NCBI GenBank assembly: GCA_024639405.1
Contig: JAHEIL010000046.1
Location: 50,940 to 114,939, forward strand
Origin: Crocinitomicaceae bacterium
GTDB taxonomy: Bacteria > Bacteroidota > Bacteroidia > Flavobacteriales_D > Crocinitomicaceae
DNA length: 64,000 nucleotides
Direction of reading: 5' to 3'
Position 1 is the stretch's first letter. Every line of letters starts with the position of its first letter. Below, piece by piece: positions 46,710 to 55,344 of this stretch. The notes beneath the pieces were generated by a model. The model made no database searches, had not been told where the DNA came from, and worked only from the letters and a program-made list of their open reading frames with translations. The translations under genes were made by a program, and so were the position numbers.

Positions 46710-47352
46710 TACCAAAAATCTATTAGAAGATCAATTAGCAGCTGATATTATTTCGGCAATTAAAAGTGCTATTGAGCAGTTTGGAGATGCTCGAATCCTA
46801 CTTTCTGGTGGCTCAACACCCATTGGATTATATGCTAAATTAGCAGAAGCTCCAATAGATTGGAAAAAAGTGATCATTGGATTAGTTGATGAACGCTTTG
46901 TTCCAATTGATCACCCTTCAAATAATGAAAAAATGATTCGAACTCAATTGGGTGATAAAACAGGTGCAACCATTCTTTCAATGGTTCCTGATAGCTCTAA
47001 TCGGTTAAATAATTTGTCACTTGTTGATGAAAATTATGCACCATTTAAGGAACGCATCGACTTTTGTTTACTTGGAATGGGTGAAGATGGTCATACGGCT
47101 TCTTTATTTCCAAATGACCCAAATTCTGAAGAAAATTTAAACAATGATTTTATAGGTTTTGTGAATACGCAAGCACCCGTAGAACCAACCAATCGAATTT
47201 CTTGTAGCAAAGAATTACTTTTAAAAAGTACTCACTTAGCAGTAATGCTTATTGGGGAAAATAAATTGACAGTTTTCAATCAATCGAAAGAAGCGAAATA
47301 TCCTATTTCTTATTTCACTTCTAAACTGGTTGTATATTATACAGAAAAATAA
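46693..47352 (+). CDS. pgl: 6-phosphogluconolactonase
   Basis: Hydrolyses 6-phosphogluconolactone to 6-phosphogluconate. The 219-residue protein has the SGGSTPIGLYAKL phosphate-binding motif (about 38-50), LVDERFVPIDHPSNNEKMI and LGMGEDGHTASLFP, all diagnostic of the DevB-type Pgl family. The gene overlaps the end of zwf by 17 bases, which implies translational coupling. Confidence 0.95.
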   Translation: MKKEFNTKNLLEDQLAADIISAIKSAIEQFGDARILLSGGSTPIGLYAKLAEAPIDWKKVIIGLVDERFVPIDHPSNNEKMIRTQLGDKTGATILSMVPDSSNRLNNLSLVDENYAPFKERIDFCLLGMGEDGHTASLFPNDPNSEENLNNDFIGFVNTQAPVEPTNRISCSKELLLKSTHLAVMLIGENKLTVFNQSKEAKYPISYFTSKLVVYYTEK

Positions 47353-47353
47353 G

Positions 47354-49150
47354 ATGAATCAAGTTATTTTAGATGTAACTGCTCGCATAGCAGAAAGAAG
47401 TAAAGAAACCCGTGCCAATTATTTGACACAAATGAAATCTCAATTTCATTCGGGACCTGTTCGAAGTGGTTTACATTGTGGAAACTTAGCACATGCTTTT
47501 GCTGGTTGTGGTTCGCATGATAAAGCAGTTTTGGCTGACGATAAACAACCTAATCTTGGGATTGTTACAGCTTACAACGATATGCTTTCTGCACACAAAC
47601 CGTATGAAAACTATCCGAATGCTATCCGAGCATATGCCAATAAATACAATGCTGTAGCGCAAGTTGCAGGAGGAGTTCCTGCCATGTGCGATGGGGTTAC
47701 ACAAGGTCAAACTGGAATGGAATTGTCGTTGTTTAGTCGTGATGTCATTAGCTTGTCTTCTGCCATTGCATTGTCTCACAACATGTTTGACGGTGTAATT
47801 AATTTAGGAATTTGCGATAAAATTGTACCAGGATTAATTATAGGTTCTTTGCGTTTTGGTCATTTGCCTACTATTTTTATGCCTGGTGGTCCAATGGAAA
47901 CAGGAATCAGCAACGATGAAAAAGCGAAAATCAGACAAGATTATGCGGAAGGGAAAATCGATCGTGCGGCCTTATTAAAAGGAGAATCAGATTCTTACCA
48001 TTCACCTGGAACGTGTACGTTTTATGGAACTGCCAATAGCAATCAAATGTTAATGGAAATTATGGGCTTACAATTACCAGGCTCAAGTTTCGTAAATCCA
48101 GGAACACCTTTGAGAGAAGCATTGAATGAAGAAGCAGTTAAAACAGTCATAGGACTCATCAATGCGGGTTCTTTTGATGGTACTTTAGCAAATATCGTAA
48201 CAGAAAAAACGATTGTAAATGCAATCATTGGATTATTAGCGACTGGTGGATCAACCAATCACACGATACACATTATTGCCATCGCGAGAGCCGCTGGAAT
48301 TATAATAAATTGGGATGATTTTTCAGATTTATCAAAAGTAATACCATCATTGACGAAAGTTTATCCGAATGGAGCTGCTGACGTGAATCATTTTCACGCA
48401 TCAGGTGGAATGGGCTTTATCATTCGTACCTTGCTTGAAAATGGTTTATTGCATCAAGATGTTTATACCATTTTAGGATTTGGTTTGGATAAATACAAGC
48501 AAGAACCTAAATTGATCAATGGACAAATCTCATGGGTTGAAGGAGCAAAAGCTTCTTTAAATGAATCCATTATTCGCAGCGTTGAAAATCCATTTAATAA
48601 AGAAGGTGGAATCCGCATTATGAAAGGAAATATTGGACGCTCAGTAATAAAAACTTCTGCAGTTGCTGATGAACATTTAATTGTTGAAGCACCAGCAATT
48701 GTTTTTGATGAACAAGAAGATTTAATTGCTGCATTCAAAAATGGAGAACTAGACAAAGATTTCATTGCTGTGATTCCTTTTCAAGGCCCAAAACAAAATG
48801 GAATGCCTGAATTGCATCAATTAACACCTACATTGACCATTCTTCAAAAAAGAGGGTTCAAAGTGGCGTTAATTACAGATGGAAGAATGTCTGGCGCATC
48901 AGGAAAAGTACCTGCTGCAATTCACGTTGTCCCCGAAGCAAGAGATGGTGGATTAATCGGAAAAATTCAAACGGGTGATTTAATTCGTTTTGATGCGGAA
49001 AATGGCACATTAGATTGTTTAACTTCAGGAGTTGAAAATCGCTCACTGAGAACGAAAGACAATCATGTATTGGGAATGGGCCGTGAATTATTTATCAATA
49101 TGCGCAATACGGTTTCTTCAAGTGAAGAAGGAGCGAGTTTTTTGAATTAA
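47354..49150 (+). CDS. edd: Phosphogluconate dehydratase
   Basis: Iron-sulfur dehydratase converting 6-phosphogluconate to KDPG in the Entner-Doudoroff pathway. The cysteines expected for the 4Fe-4S cluster are in PAMCDGVTQGQTGME, LGICDKIVPG and PGTCTFYGTANSNQ, and the last motif separates Edd from IlvD. The C-terminal GRMSGASGKVPAAIHVVPEA is conserved. The ATG at 47354, two bases after the pgl stop region, gives 598 residues, the usual length; the in-frame upstream start at 47330 only overlaps pgl. Confidence 0.96.
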   Translation: MNQVILDVTARIAERSKETRANYLTQMKSQFHSGPVRSGLHCGNLAHAFAGCGSHDKAVLADDKQPNLGIVTAYNDMLSAHKPYENYPNAIRAYANKYNAVAQVAGGVPAMCDGVTQGQTGMELSLFSRDVISLSSAIALSHNMFDGVINLGICDKIVPGLIIGSLRFGHLPTIFMPGGPMETGISNDEKAKIRQDYAEGKIDRAALLKGESDSYHSPGTCTFYGTANSNQMLMEIMGLQLPGSSFVNPGTPLREALNEEAVKTVIGLINAGSFDGTLANIVTEKTIVNAIIGLLATGGSTNHTIHIIAIARAAGIIINWDDFSDLSKVIPSLTKVYPNGAADVNHFHASGGMGFIIRTLLENGLLHQDVYTILGFGLDKYKQEPKLINGQISWVEGAKASLNESIIRSVENPFNKEGGIRIMKGNIGRSVIKTSAVADEHLIVEAPAIVFDEQEDLIAAFKNGELDKDFIAVIPFQGPKQNGMPELHQLTPTLTILQKRGFKVALITDGRMSGASGKVPAAIHVVPEARDGGLIGKIQTGDLIRFDAENGTLDCLTSGVENRSLRTKDNHVLGMGRELFINMRNTVSSSEEGASFLN

Positions 49151-49160
49151 AGATAAAAAG

Positions 49161-49721
49161 ATGAATCAAAATAACATAGAAGCAATTTTAGCAAACCATA
49201 AAATTGTACCCGTTGTAACAATAAACAACGAAACAGAAATTGAAGGAATTATTGCAAAAATAATTGCTGCTGATATTCATTGTATAGAAGTAACTTTACG
49301 AACGCCTTATGCCTTTGACGCATTGGCGCATATCAAAAAATACTATTCTAATCAAATTACTGTAGGTGTTGGAACTGTTGTTACCAAAGAACAAGTTGAA
49401 AAAGTCAAAGAAATTGGTGTTGATTTCATCGTTAGCCCAGGAATTATTGCAGATTTAGGTCGCGCATTAATGGATTCAGGAATCGCTTTTATTCCAGGAG
49501 TTGCAACACCAAGTGATATCATTTTGGGCATGCAATTTGGCTGGGAAACGTTCAAGTTTTTCCCTGCTAATTTATTTGGTGGCTTAACAGCATTAAAAAC
49601 TTATGGTCAAGTATTCCCATCGGTGAAATTTTGTCCAACTGGCGGTATCAACGCTTCCACTTATCAAGATTATTTAGCCTTACCAAATATTATTTGTGTT
49701 GGTGGTTCTTGGATGATGTAA
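49161..49721 (+). CDS. eda: KDPG aldolase, short at the C-terminus
   Basis: Cleaves 2-keto-3-deoxy-6-phosphogluconate to pyruvate and glyceraldehyde 3-phosphate. The catalytic Glu lies in IEVTLRTPYAF (about 39) and the Schiff-base Lys in WETFKFFPANLFGG (about 132). The phosphate-binding CPTGGIN and GGSW motifs are present, but the protein stops at GGSWMM (186 residues), about 20-25 residues earlier than the usual 205-215, so the last helix of the family is missing. No in-frame or frameshifted continuation is obvious downstream. It closes the operon. Confidence 0.92.
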   Translation: MNQNNIEAILANHKIVPVVTINNETEIEGIIAKIIAADIHCIEVTLRTPYAFDALAHIKKYYSNQITVGVGTVVTKEQVEKVKEIGVDFIVSPGIIADLGRALMDSGIAFIPGVATPSDIILGMQFGWETFKFFPANLFGGLTALKTYGQVFPSVKFCPTGGINASTYQDYLALPNIICVGGSWMM

Positions 49722-49748
49722 CAATTGATTAATTCATTTTCACTTTAA

Positions 49749-52247
49749 CTAAATTCCAATTGTAATACGTACTAAAAAATTACGTCCTGCCTGAGGGAAA
49801 TAGTAATTTTCACGGATTGTTTTACCACCTGAAATGTAACCAAACGTATAGCCGTTGTTTTCGTATAAATAATTGAATACATTGTTGACAAGAAGTCCAA
49901 CTTTTAACTCTTTCACCCCTTTTAATTTGAACGTATAATTTGCGGTGATATTTGAAATAAAATAGGCGTCTAACTTTCGTGCAGCATTAGAAGTATTATC
50001 TAAATATTGTTGGCCAACATATTTTGACAACCAATTCAATTCTAAGTTTTTAATCGGTTCGTAACTGATTCCAAAACATGCAATAACAGAAGGCGCGAAA
50101 GCAATATCCGTATTTTTATGTGCAATGACCGTTTGAATCATATTTCCATTGCTGTCATAATTGTCGTAATTATCCAAGTACTCATTAAAAGCTTGAATTT
50201 TATTGGTGCTTAATGATACATTTCCAGTTAAACTAAGATTTTTTAAAACTAAATAGCCTGCTTCCAATTCAATCCCCATGCGGTAACTTTTGGCAACATT
50301 TGTTCGGTTATATGCACCCACATCATTGATTTCACCTGTTAAAATCAATTGGTTTTTGTAATTCATTAAATAATAATTCACTGATGCAAAGATGTTTCGA
50401 TTGTGGTATTTATAGCCAATTTCAACATTGTCCAATTGCTCTGATGTAGGACGGTTCAACGGTGTGCTTTGTATAAAATCATCTCTCACTGGTTCTCTGT
50501 TGGCACGGCTAAAAGAACCATAAACCACTGATTTTGGATTGAATTCATACATAAATCCAACTTTTGGATTAAAGAAGGTAAATGAAATTGCTTGTTGTAA
50601 TGCTACCAATTGACCCGATGATTGATCTTGCCCTAAATACGAATAATCAATTTTTCGAAGTTGTAAATCAGCGTATAAATTCCATTTTTTTACTTGATAA
50701 TTTGCTTTAACATAAGCATTAGCCTCTGTTTTCTTAGCATGATTGTCGTAATAATGTTGGTTAATTTCTGATTGTGAAGCATATCTTGCCCAACTAATCT
50801 CTCCAAAATGTATTCCATCGTAGGTATTTATACCTCCCCCAAAAACAAGTTTCAAATTTTTTAAGTTCGAATAATTCATCGATAAAATTCCACCATAAAA
50901 TTGATTGTCTAACCATCTTCTGCGAATGAGATCAGTTGTTGTGATTGTATCTGTTCCTAATACAATTGGTTGAAGTCCATATGTTTCAAAATTTTCGTTT
51001 TTACGGTATTGCTCATAATACCCTTTCCCCGTGGTTAAATGTCCTGCCAAATTGAAGTTCCATTTATTAGAGATTTCATGCGTGAAATGCACTTGATAAT
51101 GATTTTGTTGATAATTGTCTACTTCGTTCCCATACGTGTAATAGTTATACGTTCGATTTCCTGAATTGAATAAATTAATGGAATCTGCACTCGTTTGATA
51201 AGTTCCTCCTGGATAGTAATTGTTGTAAAAATGACTCACTAAACTATCTTTATTGCCATTTAATTTTGCTTCAGGTACGCCATACCAAGCTTGATACGTA
51301 ATTTCTTTTCCTCCAAATGCTGTTGCTTTGACAATTGATTTTTTTCCTATCCATGCGCCAGATAGGTAAAACCCACTTAAATCAGAAGAAGCGCGATCGA
51401 TATAACCATTGGAATTAATTTTAGACAAACGTGCATCAACAGTAAATTTATTGTTCAATAATCCTGTTCCAATTTTTAAGGTTGAACGCATTGTTCCGAA
51501 TGAACCAACAGAATTGTCACTGGTTGCATACGCTTCTTTCTGAATATTATCAGATTTTATATTGATGCTTGACCCAAAAGCTGCTGCTCCATTGGTAGAA
51601 GTTCCAACGCCACGTTGCACTTGAATATTATCCGTTGAAGATGCAAAATCAGGCATGTTAACCCAATAAACGCCATGTGATTCTGCATCGTTAATAGGAA
51701 TTCCATTGATGGTAACGTTGGTTCGAGTTGGATCGACACCACGAATTCGGATTCCGGTGTAACCTACTCCACCGCCCGCGTCAGATGTAACAACAGTTGA
51801 AGGAGTTGCTTCTAATAAATAAGGCAAATCTTGCCCAAAGTTTCGTTGCTTCAATTGTTTGGTTGAAAGATTGGTAAACGTAGTAGGTGATTTTTCACCT
51901 GCACGCACAGCAGTAACTGGAATTTCTTCTAGTGTAATAGCAGAAGATTTTAGAACGATTGCATGAGTGGTCGTAGTCTCATTCAATGTTAAAGGTTGCA
52001 TCTTTTGAGCATAACCTAACGCATCAATCAGTAAAGTGTAATTACCTGGTTTTAAATTGAGAAAAGAAAAAGATCCATCCTTTAGTGTAAAAAAAGTAGA
52101 ATATGAATTTTGAAGGGTAACTTTTGCTCCTTCAATCGGTTGACCAGCTTCGCTTTTTACATAACCGGAAAGAGTGAGTTGAGCGCTTACAGAAAATGCA
52201 CTTAACATAAATAATACTAAAACAGTTGTTGAAATTCTTGTTTTCAT
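49749..52247 (-). CDS. TonB-dependent receptor under TPP riboswitch control (probable thiamine uptake)
   Basis: Outer-membrane receptor of 832 residues. Signal peptide MKTRISTTVLVLFMLSAFSVSA, a carboxypeptidase-regulatory-like domain (about 22-105), a plug domain (LPYLLEATPSTVVTSDAGGG, GIRIRGVDPTRTNVTING, about 125-235) and a 22-strand barrel ending in FLVRITIGI. TonB-dependent import of a bulky or scarce solute is expected. The TPP riboswitch upstream predicts thiamine, a thiamine phosphate or a precursor as ligand, as in the OMR1-type receptors proposed for Bacteroidota. The start at 52247 is chosen because an in-frame start at 52322 lies inside the aptamer. Confidence 0.92.
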   Translation of the reverse strand: MKTRISTTVLVLFMLSAFSVSAQLTLSGYVKSEAGQPIEGAKVTLQNSYSTFFTLKDGSFSFLNLKPGNYTLLIDALGYAQKMQPLTLNETTTTHAIVLKSSAITLEEIPVTAVRAGEKSPTTFTNLSTKQLKQRNFGQDLPYLLEATPSTVVTSDAGGGVGYTGIRIRGVDPTRTNVTINGIPINDAESHGVYWVNMPDFASSTDNIQVQRGVGTSTNGAAAFGSSINIKSDNIQKEAYATSDNSVGSFGTMRSTLKIGTGLLNNKFTVDARLSKINSNGYIDRASSDLSGFYLSGAWIGKKSIVKATAFGGKEITYQAWYGVPEAKLNGNKDSLVSHFYNNYYPGGTYQTSADSINLFNSGNRTYNYYTYGNEVDNYQQNHYQVHFTHEISNKWNFNLAGHLTTGKGYYEQYRKNENFETYGLQPIVLGTDTITTTDLIRRRWLDNQFYGGILSMNYSNLKNLKLVFGGGINTYDGIHFGEISWARYASQSEINQHYYDNHAKKTEANAYVKANYQVKKWNLYADLQLRKIDYSYLGQDQSSGQLVALQQAISFTFFNPKVGFMYEFNPKSVVYGSFSRANREPVRDDFIQSTPLNRPTSEQLDNVEIGYKYHNRNIFASVNYYLMNYKNQLILTGEINDVGAYNRTNVAKSYRMGIELEAGYLVLKNLSLTGNVSLSTNKIQAFNEYLDNYDNYDSNGNMIQTVIAHKNTDIAFAPSVIACFGISYEPIKNLELNWLSKYVGQQYLDNTSNAARKLDAYFISNITANYTFKLKGVKELKVGLLVNNVFNYLYENNGYTFGYISGGKTIRENYYFPQAGRNFLVRITIGI

Positions 52248-52269
52248 TTTTATAAAATTTAACAAGAAC

Positions 52270-52301
52270 AAGGGGCTAATTCTATCGTGTGAATAATTAG
52301 C
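52270..52301 (-). promoter_or_regulatory. Possible riboswitch expression platform
   Basis: Between aptamer and start codon, GCTAATT and AATTAGC (52301-52295 and 52281-52275 on the minus strand) form a seven-base-pair hairpin. The next bases CCCCTT (52275-52270) are complementary to AAGGGG (52397-52392) in the 5' strand of the aptamer, so a switch between aptamer folding and this pairing is possible. No U-tract follows, which suggests control of translation or of access. Confidence 0.4.
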
Positions 52302-52319
52302 ATTTAATAATTTGTCTAT

Positions 52320-52404
52320 CATCTTCCCTACGCAGGCATTATCCTGACAGGTTCAATGGGTATAATCTCAGCCGTTCAAAATTGATTGGCACCCCTTAGA
52401 GATG
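52320..52404 (-). ncRNA. TPP riboswitch (THI element)
   Basis: Read leftward, the sequence contains the conserved THI-box pieces in order: CATCT (P1), GGGGTGCC, GGCTGAGA, ACCC, GAACCTGTCAGGATAATGCC, TGCGTAGGGAAGATG (with the closing P1 AGATG). These are the strictly conserved bases contacting thiamine pyrophosphate. It lies 72 bases before the TonB receptor start codon. TPP binding should lower receptor synthesis. Confidence 0.96.
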
Positions 52405-52412
52405 GTGTAAAA

Positions 52413-52450
52413 TTAAAAAAAAATGAGAAATAGTTCGCTATTTCTCATTT
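52413..52450 (-). terminator. Strong rho-independent terminator after the metalloprotease gene
   Basis: A 13-base-pair perfect hairpin, AAATGAGAAATAG and CTATTTCTCATTT around a four-base loop, is followed on the minus strand by eight T (including the end of the stem). It lies just past the metalloprotease stop and just before the TPP riboswitch, and isolates the two units. Confidence 0.92.
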
Positions 52451-52470
52451 ATAATTAGTTATAGCTGGTT

Positions 52471-53640
52471 TTAATAATTACAAGGCGTTTCATAGATTAC
52501 ATCTAAAGTAGATCCATATCTAACTGAAAAATTGCTAAAATCAACAGATTCTGAAAAATACATATCTGTTATATTGTTTGTCACTAATTCTATTGGAGCA
52601 GGTGGATTAACCGTAATTTTTTTTCCGAAATAACTCATATTAGGAAAGCCAACTGTAGATAACACTAAATCTGTTTTAACTGCTTCACACGTTAAATATG
52701 TTTTTAAACCTCCTTCTAAACCTGTGTGTATTTTGTTCAATTGGCAAGGAGTTAAAGAAATCCCACTATTGTAATCCATCAAATTATTGGAACAATACAA
52801 TATGTCAAATTTGTTAAAACCACAATTTGGATGTTTTGCACAATTATTAGCCGCCATAACTTCCTCCGCTGTTGGTGTGTCAGCGCAACCATCATCACAG
52901 GATGCATCTGTTCCAGGATAATTTGGGCAATTTGCAGGACAAGGATCCGCACCAGGATACAAAACAGTATGGCTCAATGTTAACAAGTGGGTTAATTCAT
53001 GTGTTATTGACATTGCGAAGGCATGTTGGAAACCAGAATAATCACCTTCAGTAGCCAGTTGATCTAAATAGCCTGGCCAAAATGAACGCATTCTTGTGTA
53101 TTTTAAACCAGGTGTAGTAGATATATCTATAACACTACCACCTGGTTGGGCAGTACTACCATACTGCATATAAATATTCATCACATTATTTTGATTTTTT
53201 CCCAATAAAGCATGTGGATATTGGAAACTAGTATATGTATAATATGCAGTACTTTTATCAAAATACACGGCATCCAATATAAACTTATAGTTTTTGTTTA
53301 ACACTGGAATTGAATTACCAATTGGAATACTCAACGCTTCGTTACTATTACAAAAACCATTCATTCTATTAAGAAATTCTTGAGCCATTACATAGCCATT
53401 TTTTAGTCTGCCATCCCCATCTGTAACTTCATTAAAATTACCAGTTCCATCGTCTTTTTGAATAAAATGAAAGTTTACACGAACAATTTTAAGTTGTGAT
53501 ATAGATTTTGCAACAGCATTATCAGTTGAGCTTTTTTGAACATTTCCATTACCAATAATACAAATATTGTTTGATGACAACTGTGCTTTCAGATAAAAAC
53601 CACACAGCACAAAAGCGAGAATTAATCCTATTTTATTCAT
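52471..53640 (-). CDS. Secreted metzincin zinc metalloprotease (M43-like)
   Basis: A 389-residue secreted protein with signal peptide MNKIGLILAFVLCGFYLKAQ. The zinc motif HELTHLLTLSH has the three metzincin histidines and the catalytic Glu, and NLMDYNSG is a Met-turn. Cysteine pairs in DPCPANCP, DASCDDGCADTPT and the N/C-terminal halves suggest disulfides, as in cytophagalysin/pappalysin M43 enzymes. The family's glycine after the second His is replaced by Thr. No T9SS sorting domain is seen at the C-terminus. The start at 53640 gives a clean signal peptide; a longer one at 53703 overlaps the upstream gene. The end of that gene overlaps this start by eight bases. Confidence 0.85.
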   Translation of the reverse strand: MNKIGLILAFVLCGFYLKAQLSSNNICIIGNGNVQKSSTDNAVAKSISQLKIVRVNFHFIQKDDGTGNFNEVTDGDGRLKNGYVMAQEFLNRMNGFCNSNEALSIPIGNSIPVLNKNYKFILDAVYFDKSTAYYTYTSFQYPHALLGKNQNNVMNIYMQYGSTAQPGGSVIDISTTPGLKYTRMRSFWPGYLDQLATEGDYSGFQHAFAMSITHELTHLLTLSHTVLYPGADPCPANCPNYPGTDASCDDGCADTPTAEEVMAANNCAKHPNCGFNKFDILYCSNNLMDYNSGISLTPCQLNKIHTGLEGGLKTYLTCEAVKTDLVLSTVGFPNMSYFGKKITVNPPAPIELVTNNITDMYFSESVDFSNFSVRYGSTLDVIYETPCNY

Positions 53641-54634
53641 TTTTAATAAATTTAAGTGATTGAATGGATGTACTTGAATAAATTCTGAGGTAGTAAACCC
53701 CATTTGAAAGTTTATCTATTTCTATTTTTTCTTTAACTGGAATTTTTGAATGACATACTTTCCCATCCAACGAAACAATTTCTAGCTGCTGGATGTTTTC
53801 AATACTTGATAGCATTAAATAATCATTACTTGGATTAGGATAAACACTAAATTTAGTTTCTTCTACTGCCAATTCTGGTGTTGTTAATATAAAACTATAA
53901 ATACTTGGAAGTGTATCGTTGATTGCGTAATCCGAATCATAAAAATCAACTACTCCACGTATGTCATCATAATATCGATTAAGTTGTCCACTTCCAAAGA
54001 TTGATATTAAACCACCATCACAACAAATAGAACATGCGTGATATGGTTTTGGTAACATATATTTTGTGCCGCCAATTTTATTAATTACTCCGTTGAGAAT
54101 GTAGATGGAATCGCCTGCAAAGTAAAATGTTTTGTATATTTTATTATTTCTAACGTAATTGTATTCTAAATTACATACCAAAGTATCCGTCAAATACAAA
54201 TCGCTGCACTCGTCAAACATTTCTTGCGTTACATCATTACTTACATTCGTAAGTAGTAATGTATCGCCTACTGCAGCATTGAATTTATACACAAATTTAA
54301 ACTCAGTCCCATGCAAGTTATAGATGCTATCGTTGCGCTCAAACATAAATAAAGGGGATAAAGGTGTCACAACTTTATAAACGGGAGCTGTCGAAGTTGG
54401 AACCAACGGTTCATAAACAATTATTTTTTTACGGTCCAACTTTTTAACTGCTTGATTGTTTATCACTGTGTCTTTTTTATACGAAATAACCTGATAACTA
54501 TCTTGCCAAGGAATATTTAGGTAATAAATCCAAGTGGCGCCAGATGGGCACCATGGAGCAGTGTCTAATGTTTGTGAGTTAGTCGTAAATACAAACATTG
54601 ATACTACAAACGTGAAAAATAATTTTGTTTTCAT
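53633..54634 (-). CDS. Secreted T9SS-sorted protein of unknown function
   Basis: A 333-residue secreted protein: signal peptide MKTKLFFTFVVSMFVFTTNS, then APWCPSGATWIYYLN, a stretch of beta strands, a CSICCDGG cysteine cluster (about 205), and a T9SS type A C-terminal domain (VYPNPSNDYLMLS to SLKFIKNE). The N-terminal pattern is frequent in uncharacterised Bacteroidota exoproteins. It has no recognisable catalytic motif. It lies between the S74 and metalloprotease genes and is cotranscribed with both. Confidence 0.8.
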   Translation of the reverse strand: MKTKLFFTFVVSMFVFTTNSQTLDTAPWCPSGATWIYYLNIPWQDSYQVISYKKDTVINNQAVKKLDRKKIIVYEPLVPTSTAPVYKVVTPLSPLFMFERNDSIYNLHGTEFKFVYKFNAAVGDTLLLTNVSNDVTQEMFDECSDLYLTDTLVCNLEYNYVRNNKIYKTFYFAGDSIYILNGVINKIGGTKYMLPKPYHACSICCDGGLISIFGSGQLNRYYDDIRGVVDFYDSDYAINDTLPSIYSFILTTPELAVEETKFSVYPNPSNDYLMLSSIENIQQLEIVSLDGKVCHSKIPVKEKIEIDKLSNGVYYLRIYSSTSIQSLKFIKNE

Positions 54635-54636
54635 AG

Positions 54637-55344
54637 TTATTGTTTTTGAAGGGTAATAATTTCTTTTTGCAATTCAAGAATTAATTTTTGTTGTTCTTGA
54701 ACTGCACCTATTAAAACAGGAATTAACTCAGTGTATTTAACACCTAAATATCCATTGTCATCTTTTTGAACAAGTTCAGGAAATACAGTTTCAAGTTCTT
54801 GTGCTAAAACACCAAAATGTGTTTTAGCATCAAAATTATAACTTGGTAATGTTTTGTCTTCAAAATTATCAGCTCTACTTTTTTCATTCATTTGAATAAA
54901 TTTATAGGAGTAGGTGTTAATTTTTAATAACTTTTCCAATGAATTTTCAACTTTCACTATGTTCGTTTTAAAGCGCTTGTCTGATGCCCACGTAACAGAG
55001 GATGTTGCATAAATACTACCATTAACTTTGAGTTGATAGGTATTGTCTCCATCACAATTAATACCAACTTTACCATTATCTCTTATGTACAATTTATAAT
55101 TACCCCAATTGGCAGTTGGCCAAGGCTTCCAAAAGTTTAATCCCGGATTTGGACAGGTACTACAATTTTCCAAAGACCAATTTCCGTTGTTAGTAGTAGA
55201 AGATGATTTTCCAATAGTTAACATTCCATTGTTTAATGGGCCAACCTGTACTAATCCTGTGCTTGTAACTTTAAAAGCACTTTGTGAAAATGAAATGTTT
55301 GAGAATACGCTTACAATTAAAGTGGTTAAAATGATTTTTTTCAT
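54637..55344 (-). CDS. Secreted tail-fibre-like protein with S74 intramolecular chaperone domain
   Basis: A 235-residue protein with a signal peptide (MKKIILTTLIVSVFSNISFS) and a C-terminal peptidase S74 chaperone domain (about 120-235): WASDKRFKTNIVKVENSLEKLLKI, HFGVLAQELETVFPELV and YTELIPVLIGAVQEQQKLI followed by a coiled coil. The Ser of ASDKRFK is the expected autocleavage nucleophile with a nearby Lys. S74 domains trimerise phage tail fibres and release after folding; in Bacteroidota such proteins are exported and may form trimeric surface fibres. It is the first gene of its operon, behind a canonical promoter. Confidence 0.88.
   Translation of the reverse strand: MKKIILTTLIVSVFSNISFSQSAFKVTSTGLVQVGPLNNGMLTIGKSSSTTNNGNWSLENCSTCPNPGLNFWKPWPTANWGNYKLYIRDNGKVGINCDGDNTYQLKVNGSIYATSSVTWASDKRFKTNIVKVENSLEKLLKINTYSYKFIQMNEKSRADNFEDKTLPSYNFDAKTHFGVLAQELETVFPELVQKDDNGYLGVKYTELIPVLIGAVQEQQKLILELQKEIITLQKQ

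Noticed and set aside
52248..52322. Longer N-terminus of the TonB receptor starting at 52322
   Set aside because: It would lie partly in the TPP aptamer and destroys the signal peptide position.
52413..52450. The strong hairpin near the TPP riboswitch as the riboswitch expression platform
   Set aside because: It lies upstream of the aptamer on the minus strand, so it ends the preceding protease transcript rather than switching the receptor gene.
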